This document shows, piece by piece, positions 1 to 5,263 of a DNA stretch of 6,123 nucleotides. This DNA comes from an uncultured Collinsella sp. (lineage in GTDB: Bacteria; Actinomycetota; Coriobacteriia; Coriobacteriales; Coriobacteriaceae): NCBI GenBank assembly GCA_900550355.1, contig URRT01000109.1, forward strand, positions 1 through 6,123. Reading direction: 5' to 3'. The first letter of the stretch is position 1. Each line of letters starts with the position of its first letter. Made by a program: the position numbers and the translations under genes. The notes below the pieces were generated by a model. It did no database searches, had not been told where the DNA came from, and saw nothing but the letters and a program-made list of their open reading frames with translations.

Positions 1-438
1 GAGGAGCGCACCTGCGGCTGTGGCGGCCATGGCCATCTGGAGCAGTATTCCAGCGCCACCGGCGTGGTGAGCAACTACCTTGCCGAGTGCAAGAAGGCGG
101 GTGTCGAGCCCATTGAGCTCACCGGCCCCTCCGATTCCAAGGACGTGTTCCAGGCCTGCCGCGAGGGCGACAAGCTTGCGCTGGCCGCAGCCGACACCAT
201 GGCCGACTACCTTGGCCGCGCCCTGGCGCTTATCGCCAACGTGGTCGACCCCGAGATGTTCCTGATCGGTGGCGGCGCGTCTGCCTCGGCCGATGTTTAT
301 CTCGACAAGGTTCGCGAGCACTTTAAGCAGTACGCGCTCTCTGCCTCGCGCGAGACGCCCATTAAGGTCGCTTCGCTCGGAAACGACGCCGGCATCATCG
401 GTGCCGCCTACGTAGCCCTGCGCGCCGCCGGTAAATAG
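1..438 (+). CDS. ROK-family glucokinase, C-terminal part (5' end outside window)
   Basis: The reading frame is open from the first base and ends at TAG 436-438, giving the last 145 residues of a protein of roughly 310-320 in this family. ROK glucokinases phosphorylate glucose with ATP in the cytoplasm. The ROK zinc-binding signature is visible at window residues 5-14 (CGCGGHGHLE), followed by QYSSATG. The usual form is CxCGxxGCxE, so the third cysteine is a histidine here. Near the C-terminus are the family's DPEMFLIGGG strand-turn and LGNDAGIIGAAYVAL, which are typical of glucokinase-type ROK proteins rather than ROK repressors. The catalytic aspartate and the ATP-binding DxGxT motif lie upstream and cannot be checked. 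An internal ATG-led frame at 64 is only part of this gene. No T-rich terminator follows; instead there is a repeat region. Family call is firm; sugar specificity is inferred. Confidence 0.9.
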   Translation, partial: EERTCGCGGHGHLEQYSSATGVVSNYLAECKKAGVEPIELTGPSDSKDVFQACREGDKLALAAADTMADYLGRALALIANVVDPEMFLIGGGASASADVYLDKVREHFKQYALSASRETPIKVASLGNDAGIIGAAYVALRAAGK

Positions 439-440
439 CT

Positions 441-490
441 GGTGCAAGGGGGACAGGTTACATTGCACCAACATGGTGCAAAAGGGACAG
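441..490. repeat. REP-like cluster of GGTGCAA repeats
   Basis: GGTGCAA occurs at 441-447, its exact inverse TTGCACC at 463-469, and GGTGCAA again at 475-481. The first and second copies can form a 7-bp hairpin. The two forward copies continue alike: GGTGCAAGGGGGACAG at 441-456 and GGTGCAAAAGGGACAG at 475-490, 14 of 16 identical. There is no U-run, so this is not an ordinary terminator. GGGACAG-containing short palindromes recall the REP sequences mobilised by Y1-type RAYT transposases in other bacteria; that link is inference from memory. No transposase is in the window. Confidence 0.5.
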
Positions 491-562
491 CCTTGGCCCC
501 CGTGCCTGCGCCCCAAAATATGCCGTGGCCCTTCCGTCTGCGAAGGCTCGGCATCGGCGTGC

Positions 563-568
563 TACCAT
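563..568 (+). promoter_or_regulatory. Possible -10 element for ppaC
   Basis: TACCAT lies 38 bases before the ppaC start codon, a reasonable place for a sigma-70 type -10 box. No convincing -35 hexamer is seen 16-18 bases upstream (the region reads GCGAAG), so the call is weak. A short 5-bp hairpin, CCTTC/GAAGG (530-546), lies just upstream. Confidence 0.25.
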
Positions 569-606
569 AGCTACGTCCAAGTACACATATCAAGTGGAGG
601 ATATCC

Positions 607-1530
607 ATGGCAAACGTTCTTGTCTTTGGTCACCAGAACCCCGATAACGACGCCATCATGAGCGCCGTCGTCCTGTCCCAGCTGCTCAACCAGGTTGAGT
701 ATGCCGGCAACACCTACGAGGCCTGCGCCCTTGGTCAGCTTCCGGCCGAGTCCGCCAAGCTGCTCGCCGACGCTGGCATCGCCGAGCCCCGCGTGATCGA
801 GTCCGTCGAGGCTGGTCAGCTCGTCGTCCTCACCGACCACAACGAGTCTGCCCAGTCCGTCGCCGGCCTTAAGGACGCCACGGTCTTTGGCGTTGTCGAT
901 CATCACCGCATCGGCGACTTCGAGACCGCCGGCCCGCTGCACTACATCTGCCTGCCCTGGGGCTCCAGCTGCACCATCGTCACCAAGCTCGCCGGCGTGC
1001 TCGGCGTTGAGCTTTCCGACGTCCAGGCCAAGCTGCTGCTCTCGGCCATGATGACCGACACGCTCATGCTCAAGAGCCCCACCACCACCGATGTCGACCG
1101 CGCCGTCGCCGCCAAGCTCGGCGAGCAGGTGGGCGTCGACCCGGTCAAGTTTGGCATGGAGGTCTTCCTCACCCGTCCGTCCGGCTCCTTCACCGCAGCC
1201 GAGATGGTCGGCAACGACATCAAGATGTTCGAGCCTGCCGGCAAGAAGCTGCTCATCGGCCAGTACGAGACTGTCGACAAGAGCCGTGCGCTTGGCATGA
1301 TCGACGAGATTCGCGAGGCCATGCGCGCCTACGCCGCCGAGAAGGGTGCCGACGGCATCGTCCTGTGCATCACCGACATCATGGAGGAGGGCTCGCAGGT
1401 CCTGCTCGAGGGCGAGACCGAGGCTGCTCAGAAGGGCCTGGGCATTGCCGACGAGCACGACGGCGTCTGGATGCCGGGCGTCCTCTCCCGTAAGAAGCAG
1501 GTCGCTGCCCCCATCATGGCCGCCTGCTAG
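607..1530 (+). CDS. ppaC: Manganese-dependent inorganic pyrophosphatase (family II, DHH)
   Basis: This 307-residue cytoplasmic enzyme hydrolyses pyrophosphate to two phosphates, pulling biosynthetic reactions forward. It matches the family's usual length of about 309. Metal-binding residues are visible at the expected places: H9, D13 and D15 in GHQNPDND, D77 in LTDHNE, the DHH signature at 98-100 in VVDHHR, and D151 in MMTDTLML. The C-terminal substrate-binding SRKKQ motif sits at 294-298. The N-terminal DHH domain spans roughly residues 1-190 and the DHHA2 domain the rest. No regulatory CBS/DRTGG insert is present. A GGAGG ribosome-binding site at 596-600, six bases before ATG 607, supports the start. 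A strong terminator follows the stop, so the gene looks monocistronic. Family II enzymes are common in Firmicutes and are also found in Coriobacteriia, unlike most actinobacteria, which use family I. Confidence 0.97.
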   Translation: MANVLVFGHQNPDNDAIMSAVVLSQLLNQVEYAGNTYEACALGQLPAESAKLLADAGIAEPRVIESVEAGQLVVLTDHNESAQSVAGLKDATVFGVVDHHRIGDFETAGPLHYICLPWGSSCTIVTKLAGVLGVELSDVQAKLLLSAMMTDTLMLKSPTTTDVDRAVAAKLGEQVGVDPVKFGMEVFLTRPSGSFTAAEMVGNDIKMFEPAGKKLLIGQYETVDKSRALGMIDEIREAMRAYAAEKGADGIVLCITDIMEEGSQVLLEGETEAAQKGLGIADEHDGVWMPGVLSRKKQVAAPIMAAC

Positions 1531-1549
1531 GTTTAGTTGACCAAACGCC

Positions 1550-1589
1550 ACGACCGGATCGCGGACGCCCCGCGCTCCGGTCGTTTTTT
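1550..1589 (+). terminator. Intrinsic terminator of ppaC
   Basis: The outer stem CGACCGGA (1551-1558) pairs perfectly with TCCGGTCG (1576-1583). An inner stem CGCGG (1560-1564) pairs with CCGCG (1570-1574). Six T residues follow at 1584-1589. It starts 20 bases after the ppaC stop codon, a textbook placement. Confidence 0.92.
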
Positions 1590-1632
1590 GTGCACGTCGC
1601 CGCGTCGTCTCTTGGACAGGCGTGCCCGTGCC

Positions 1633-1653
1633 GTTGAGCAAATAATGTTCAAC
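1633..1653. other. Imperfect inverted repeat in the ppaC-nhaA gap
   Basis: GTTGAGC (1633-1639) can pair with GTTCAAC (1647-1653) through seven base pairs, one a G-U wobble, leaving an AAATAAT loop. As DNA it is an AT-centred dyad that could be an operator; as RNA it would be an isolated hairpin if transcription starts upstream. It lies between the ppaC terminator and the leader terminator before nhaA. Function unknown. Confidence 0.35.
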
Positions 1654-1728
1654 CTGTGGTTCCGCTTTTCGGCCACGCTTGCGCGCTTGTCGTGCAGGGT
1701 AGGCTAGATGCAAGCGTAATACGTTAGA

Positions 1729-1764
1729 GCGCGGCGCCGCCACTTGGGCGGGCCGTGCTTTTTT
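1729..1764 (+). terminator. Intrinsic terminator in the nhaA 5' leader (candidate attenuator)
   Basis: GCGCGGC (1729-1735) pairs with GCCGTGC (1752-1758), one pair being G-U. CCGCC (1737-1741) pairs with GGCGG (1747-1751) around an ACTTG loop, and G1736 bulges. Six T residues follow directly (1759-1764). The 12-bp GC-rich stem plus U-run is a complete intrinsic terminator ending 33 bases before the nhaA ATG. As ppaC already has its own terminator at 1550-1589, this one probably acts on a short transcript from the gap itself, as in attenuation or a riboswitch expression platform. The structure is seen; the regulatory role is inferred. Confidence 0.7.
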
Positions 1765-1767
1765 AAG

Positions 1768-1791
1768 ACGGGAGCTTTCCCGTGAAAGGAG
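1768..1791 (+). promoter_or_regulatory. Hairpin adjoining the nhaA Shine-Dalgarno
   Basis: ACGGGA (1768-1773) pairs with TCCCGT (1778-1783) around a four-base loop. The strong ribosome-binding site AAAGGAG (1785-1791) begins two bases later and is six bases before ATG 1798, which fixes the nhaA start. The hairpin leaves the site open in this fold; it may stabilise the message or shape access. Role inferred. Confidence 0.5.
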
Positions 1792-1797
1792 CCGCCC

Positions 1798-3156
1798 ATG
1801 GCAGCACCCGAGCAGCTGTTCAACGTCCGTGAGCGCAAGCGTTTTGAGCGCCACGACATTTGGGAGCGCATCACCGAGAACGGCACGATTTCCGCCGCCG
1901 TCATGGTCTTCGCCGCCATCGCCGCCGTCATTTGCGCCAACACCGATGCCTACGAGGCCATCCATCACTTTTTGGAGACCCCGCTGTATGTGGGTCTGGG
2001 CAACCTTGCGGCCGGTCTCACCGTTGAGCTTTTCGTCAACGACTTCCTCATGGCGATCTTCTTTTTGTTGGTGGGCATTGAGCTTAAGTACGAGATGACA
2101 GTTGGCGAGCTCAAGAACCCGCGCCAGGCTATGCTTCCCATGCTGGCGGCCGTGGGCGGCGTCGTCGTTCCCGCCTGCATCTATCTGATCTTTAACCATG
2201 CCGGCGCGCACAACGGCTGGGCCATTCCCATGGCAACCGATATTGCCTTTGCGCTGGGCGTGCTGTCGCTTTTGGGCAACCGCGTGCCCAACGGCGTGCG
2301 CGTGTTCTTCTCGACGCTCGCCATCGCCGACGACCTCATCTCCATCGCCGCCATCGCCATCTTCTACGGTCAGAGCCCCAATCCGTTTTGGTTGGGCGCC
2401 GCCGCGCTTGTGACCTGTGCGCTCGTGTGGCTCAACAAGACGCAGCATTACCGCCTTGCCCCGTATTCGGTACTGGGCCTGCTGTTGTGGTTCTGCATGT
2501 TCAAGAGCGGCGTGCACGCTACGCTTGCTGGCGTCATCCTGGCCTTCACCATCCCGGCCAAGTGCGGTGTTAAGCTTGATAGCCTCACCGATTGGCTGGG
2601 CGAGTGCTTGCCGCTGCTCGATGACCGCTACGACGACGAGGCGCACATCCTGGGCCAGCATGACTTTACCGTCTCGACCACCAAAGTCGAGCGCGTCATG
2701 CACCGCGTGACCCCGCCGCTCATCCGCATGGAGCGCCTGATCTCCACGCCGGTCAACTTTGTGATCCTGCCGATCTTTGCGTTCGTCAACGCACAGGTTC
2801 GCCTAGTGGGCGTGGACATGAGCACGCTGCTCACCGACCCGGTGACGCTCGGCGTGTACTTTGGCATGCTGCTGGGTAAGCCGATCGGTATCTTTGGCAT
2901 GACGTTCGCCTTGGTCAAGCTCAAGGCCTGCGAGCTGCCGCACAATGTCAACTGGCATATGATTGCCGGCGTGGGCATTCTGGGCGGTATCGGCTTTACC
3001 ATGTCGATTCTCATCAGCGGCCTCGCCTTCCCGACGGCCCAGTTTGAGGTTCTGGCTGCCAAGGCCGCTATTCTCGCCGGCTCTGTCACAGCGGCCGTAC
3101 TTGGCATGATCTACATGAGTGTGATCTGCAAGCACCCCGCGCCCAAGAACGAGTAG
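1798..3156 (+). CDS. nhaA: NhaA-family Na+/H+ antiporter
   Basis: This 452-residue inner-membrane antiporter expels Na+ (and Li+) in exchange for protons, controlling pH and sodium. The family core is clear. T147-D148 in MATDIAFALGVLSLLGNR matches E. coli T132-D133. The ion-binding pair D178-D179 in LAIADDLISI matches D163-D164. H240 in FKSGVHATLAG matches the pH-related H225, K361 in LLGKPIGI matches K300, and GIGFTMS is at 397-403. E95 and E99 in GIELKYEM match E78 and E82. The H240-K361 interval is 121 residues against 75 between H225 and K300 in E. coli, so this protein carries about 46 extra residues, rich in charged side chains, around 253-316 in a cytosolic loop. A soluble tail of about 25 residues precedes the first membrane segment. 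The start is supported by AAAGGAG at 1785-1791. Upstream lies an unusual leader terminator; downstream is a bidirectional terminator before a convergent gene. Confidence 0.96.
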   Translation: MAAPEQLFNVRERKRFERHDIWERITENGTISAAVMVFAAIAAVICANTDAYEAIHHFLETPLYVGLGNLAAGLTVELFVNDFLMAIFFLLVGIELKYEMTVGELKNPRQAMLPMLAAVGGVVVPACIYLIFNHAGAHNGWAIPMATDIAFALGVLSLLGNRVPNGVRVFFSTLAIADDLISIAAIAIFYGQSPNPFWLGAAALVTCALVWLNKTQHYRLAPYSVLGLLLWFCMFKSGVHATLAGVILAFTIPAKCGVKLDSLTDWLGECLPLLDDRYDDEAHILGQHDFTVSTTKVERVMHRVTPPLIRMERLISTPVNFVILPIFAFVNAQVRLVGVDMSTLLTDPVTLGVYFGMLLGKPIGIFGMTFALVKLKACELPHNVNWHMIAGVGILGGIGFTMSILISGLAFPTAQFEVLAAKAAILAGSVTAAVLGMIYMSVICKHPAPKNE

Positions 3157-3249
3157 GCGCGTAGAAACAGACGCCAGAGCCTGCTCGAGCGCGTGTAAAA
3201 CGCGGTTTTGAGTGGTACTTGCCACCTGCCGGACACCCCAGTGGCCAAA

Positions 3250-3285
3250 AAACGCCGTTTGTGAGTACTGTCACAAACGGCGTTT
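3250..3285. terminator. Bidirectional terminator downstream of nhaA
   Basis: AAACGCCGTTTGTGA (3250-3264) pairs perfectly over 15 bp with TCACAAACGGCGTTT (3271-3285), with a six-base loop GTACTG. On the plus strand the stem ends in TTT and is followed by CATTTT; on the minus strand six consecutive T residues are produced (plus-strand A run 3247-3252). It can therefore stop both nhaA and transcripts from the facing small gene. It sits 94 bases after the nhaA stop. Confidence 0.85.
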
Positions 3286-3387
3286 CATTTTAGGCGCGAA
3301 AAATAATGTACAAATCTATTCTGTCTGTGCATTAACGATTGCGTGGCTGGACGAAAAATGCTGATGCATCCTTCCAAAACCGGACAC

Positions 3388-3410
3388 AAAAGGCCAAGAC
3401 TGGCCTTTTT
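3388..3410. terminator. Second bidirectional hairpin terminator
   Basis: AAAAGGCCA (3388-3396) pairs perfectly with TGGCCTTTT (3401-3409) around AGAC. The plus strand gives five T residues (3406-3410) and the minus strand four. It probably serves the minus-strand small gene, whose stop codon is at 3489, and backs up termination of nhaA. Confidence 0.75.
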
Positions 3411-3422
3411 AATTCAAAATCG

Positions 3423-3443
3423 CTGTTACTAAAAAAGTAACAG
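3423..3443. other. Perfect hairpin downstream of the small minus-strand gene
   Basis: CTGTTACT (3423-3430) pairs perfectly with AGTAACAG (3436-3443) around five A residues. Read on the minus strand it follows the small gene's stop by 45 bases but is followed only by CGATTTTG, so it is a weak terminator at best. Its right arm overlaps the inverted 15-bp motif at 3437-3451. Confidence 0.45.
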
Positions 3444-3488
3444 TACTCATATTTGCTATTTTTTGACCACAGGCCCCAATGACTAGGT

Positions 3489-3743
3489 TTATTCCACGGT
3501 GCCGTAGATGGCGCCCCAGCCGTGGGCGGCCAAGGCGGAGTTGAGCTGGTCGCAAAGTGACTGGCGGTCGTAATAGCCGGGCGGTAGCAGGTTCACGATT
3601 TCCATGAGATCGGGCGCCAGGTCCAAGATTTCGGCCTGTACGATCAGATCCAGGCGGTCGATGGCGTGGCGGTCGTAAAACAGTCCGTCGACCAGGCGCT
3701 GAAGGTCGCCGAATTCCTCGGTCTGGAACGATCCGTACTCCAT
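3489..3743 (-). CDS. Conserved-looking small hypothetical protein, 84 aa
   Basis: I do not recognise this 84-residue protein. The gene looks real: on the minus strand AAGGAGG (plus positions 3748-3754) lies four bases before the ATG at 3743-3741, and the frame ends at TAA (3491-3489) ahead of several hairpins. The product is acidic and probably cytoplasmic, without signal peptide or membrane segment. Residues 10-50 are Leu/Asp-rich and likely helical. A more distinctive C-terminal part reads LLPPGYYDRQSLCDQLNSAL followed by an aromatic/Gly-rich end finishing in GTVE. It is divergent from the aminotransferase gene (149 bp between starts), so the two may share control. A longer frame in another register over the same DNA (3409-3765) lacks such a ribosome-binding site and is arginine/proline-rich, as expected of a shadow. 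Confidence 0.78.
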   Translation of the reverse strand: MEYGSFQTEEFGDLQRLVDGLFYDRHAIDRLDLIVQAEILDLAPDLMEIVNLLPPGYYDRQSLCDQLNSALAAHGWGAIYGTVE

Positions 3744-3747
3744 AGTG

Positions 3748-3754
3748 CCTCCTT
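3748..3754 (-). promoter_or_regulatory. Strong Shine-Dalgarno of the small minus-strand gene
   Basis: The plus strand reads CCTCCTT, so the minus transcript carries AAGGAGG four bases before ATG. This near-perfect anti-16S match chooses the start and is the main evidence that the 84-codon frame is expressed. Confidence 0.8.
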
Positions 3755-3762
3755 GGGCGCTT

Positions 3763-3774
3763 CATGCCGGCATG
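3763..3774. other. Perfect 12-bp palindrome in the divergent intergenic region
   Basis: CATGCCGGCATG is self-complementary over 12 bases and lies between the small minus-strand gene and the divergent aminotransferase gene, 19 bases upstream of the small gene's start. It could be an operator half-turn dyad or fall by chance in GC-rich DNA. Confidence 0.3.
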
Positions 3775-3825
3775 CGCGGCGATTCGTAATTCATTGCGAT
3801 GGACTTAATCTATCACGGCTTCATA

Positions 3826-3868
3826 ACGTTGCGACGGTGGCGGTCTATACTTAGAAGAATTGCAACGT
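3826..3868 (+). promoter_or_regulatory. Aminotransferase promoter with dyad around the -10
   Basis: TATACT at 3846-3851 is a near-consensus -10 box, 42 bases before the start codon. A clear -35 is missing. ACGTTGC (3826-3832) and its exact inverse GCAACGT (3862-3868) are placed symmetrically about position 3847, within the -10 box. The arrangement suits a regulator that occludes RNA polymerase; this is inferred from geometry only. Confidence 0.45.
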
Positions 3869-3892
3869 ACCGCTTCGTGAAAGGTCGCACCC

Positions 3893-5197
3893 ATGCAGAC
3901 GATCTACCAGAAGATGGAAACCACCGAACTCGATGCCGCCATCGAGGCGCTCAAAGCCGAGGTCGCCGAGGTCAAGGCCAAGGGCCTGGCGCTCGACATG
4001 GCCCGCGGCAAGCCGTCGCCCTCCCAGGTGGACATCTCTCGACCCATGCTCGATATCCTCAATGCCGATGCCGATCTGCACGACGGCAACGTCGATTGTT
4101 CCAACTACGGCTGCTTTGAGGGCATTCCCTCGGCACGCAAGCTGGCAGGGGAGTTCCTGGGCTGCCCCGCTGAGCAGACACTCGTGCTGGGCTCGTCGAG
4201 CCTGCTGATCGAGCACGACATCGCCGGCATGTTCTGGCGCTGTGGCTCGTGCGGCAGCGAGCCCTGGGAGGCTTACGAGGCAGCGCACGACGGCAAGAAG
4301 GTCAAGTTCCTGTGCCCGGTTCCCGGCTACGATCGCCACTTTGGCATCACCGCCGACTTGGGCATCGAGAACGTTCCCGTCGCGATGACCGACAACGGCC
4401 CCGATATGGACGAAATCGAGCGCCCGGTTGCCGCCGACGATTCCATCAAGGGTCTATGGTGCGTGCCCAAGTATTCCAACCCCACGGGCATCACCTTTAG
4501 CGAGGACACTGTGCGTCGCCTGGTCGAGATGCCCACGGCCGCGCCCGATTTCCGCATCTTCTGGGACAACGCCTACTGCGTGCACGACCTGTACGACGAG
4601 ACCGATGAGCTCGCAAACATTTTTGACCTCGCTCGCGCGGCGGGCACCGAGGACCGCGTGGTGGCCTTTGCCTCGACGTCCAAGATCACCTTCCCGGGCG
4701 CCGGTATCGGCTTTATCGGTGCGAGCCCCGCGGTCATCGCCGAGTTCTCCAAGCGCCTGAAGGCCGGCCTCATCAGTGCCGATAAGCTCAACCAGCTGCG
4801 TCACGTGCGCTTCCTTCCCACCATCGAGGCGGTCAAGGAGCACATGAAAAAGCATGCCGAGTTTTTGCGCCCGCGCTTTGAGGCCGTTGAGCGCAAGCTC
4901 ACCGAGGGCTTGGGCGATACGGGTTGCGCTACTTGGACGCACCCCCGCGGCGGCTACTTTGTAAGCTTCGATGGTCCCGAGGGCTCGGCCCAAAAGGTCG
5001 CCGCGCTCTGCGCCGACCTGGGCGTCAAGCTCACACCGGCCGGCGCCACTTGGCCCTATGGCAAGGACCCGCGCGACACCAACATCCGCATCGCGCCGAG
5101 CTATCCCACGGTCGAGGACCTGGAGGCCGCGCTCGACGTGCTGGTGCTGGCCGTTAAGCTTGTCGCTGCCGAGCTTGCTCGTGCCGAGCGCGCCTAA
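3893..5197 (+). CDS. PLP-dependent aspartate aminotransferase, subgroup Ic
   Basis: This 434-residue cytoplasmic enzyme belongs to the fold-type I aminotransferases of the Ic aspartate aminotransferase group (Pfam Asp_aminotransf type, as in Corynebacterium AspT). It should exchange the amino group between aspartate and 2-oxoglutarate with pyridoxal phosphate. Hallmarks are ARGKPSPSQVDIS at 37-49, NYG at 71-73, CPVPGYDRHFGI at 141-152, SNPTG with N196 at 195-199, and WDNAY with D225, which should contact the PLP ring nitrogen. The Schiff-base lysine is K264 in STSKITFPGAG, and R399 in NIRIAPSYP should bind the substrate carboxylate. A segment at 117-136 holds two cysteines (CGSC) and looks slightly expanded. 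GAAAGG (3879-3884), eight bases before ATG 3893, supports this start; M8 is an alternative. It is divergent from the small minus-strand gene and is followed after 66 bp by the STAS gene. No terminator lies between them, so read-through is possible. Confidence 0.93.
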   Translation: MQTIYQKMETTELDAAIEALKAEVAEVKAKGLALDMARGKPSPSQVDISRPMLDILNADADLHDGNVDCSNYGCFEGIPSARKLAGEFLGCPAEQTLVLGSSSLLIEHDIAGMFWRCGSCGSEPWEAYEAAHDGKKVKFLCPVPGYDRHFGITADLGIENVPVAMTDNGPDMDEIERPVAADDSIKGLWCVPKYSNPTGITFSEDTVRRLVEMPTAAPDFRIFWDNAYCVHDLYDETDELANIFDLARAAGTEDRVVAFASTSKITFPGAGIGFIGASPAVIAEFSKRLKAGLISADKLNQLRHVRFLPTIEAVKEHMKKHAEFLRPRFEAVERKLTEGLGDTGCATWTHPRGGYFVSFDGPEGSAQKVAALCADLGVKLTPAGATWPYGKDPRDTNIRIAPSYPTVEDLEAALDVLVLAVKLVAAELARAERA

Positions 5198-5243
5198 CGC
5201 CTAGGGCCCCGCAAGTCCGCGCCCAGTACTATCCGCACTTTCG

Positions 5244-5261
5244 ATACGTAAAGGAGCGTAT
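5244..5261 (+). promoter_or_regulatory. Hairpin holding the STAS gene Shine-Dalgarno in its loop
   Basis: ATACG (5244-5248) can pair with CGTAT (5257-5261), leaving the eight-base loop TAAAGGAG, which is the ribosome-binding site for ATG 5264. The stem is only five base pairs, so any effect on translation would be mild. The pairing is seen; the role is inferred. Confidence 0.35.
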
Positions 5262-5263
5262 AC

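Larger units (their letters stand above)
3260..3451. repeat. Inverted 15-bp motif pair bounding AT-rich DNA
   Basis: TGTGAGTACTGTCAC at 3260-3274 recurs as the reverse complement of GTAACAGTACTCATA at 3437-3451, matching at 13 of 15 positions with a 10-bp perfect core (TGAGTACTGT). The pair encloses AT-rich DNA holding the hairpin 3388-3410. There is no coding frame or visible target-site duplication. It could be a small non-autonomous element, two related repeats, or coincidence helped by the palindromic AGTACT centre. Confidence 0.4.
3157..3488. other. Gene-free convergent intergenic region with AT-rich core
   Basis: This 332-bp stretch separates nhaA from a convergent small gene and has no credible coding frame. 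It contains a weak hairpin CGCGT/ACGCG followed by GTTTTG (3190-3209), three strong hairpins (3250-3285, 3388-3410, 3423-3443) and an AT-rich core of about 38% GC over 3301-3480 by direct count. Two copies of a 15-bp motif in opposite orientation flank most of the core. Apart from transcription termination I assign no function. Confidence 0.6.

Noticed and set aside
530..546. CCTTC/GAAGG hairpin upstream of ppaC as the glucokinase terminator
   Set aside because: Five base pairs and no following T-run.
1590..1797. Direct assignment of the nhaA leader to the known nhaA-I or nhaA-II (Li+) riboswitch
   Set aside because: I cannot recognise either consensus by eye, and as I recall those RNAs are reported from other phyla. 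Kept only as an unexplained leader terminator.
571..2703. A 710-codon open frame on the minus strand across ppaC, both terminators and nhaA
   Set aside because: It is antisense to two certain genes, crosses two intrinsic terminators, is rich in Gly/Asp/Val/His and low in recognisable motifs. This is the usual shadow of strong GC third-position bias.
3409..3765. 118-codon minus-strand frame over the small gene
   Set aside because: Arg/Pro-rich composition, no good ribosome-binding site, and it would run into the AT-rich terminator region; the 84-codon frame has AAGGAGG at ideal spacing.
3799..4119. 106-codon plus-strand frame overlapping the aminotransferase start
   Set aside because: Mostly inside the aminotransferase gene in another frame, Arg-rich, and it begins upstream of the -10 box.
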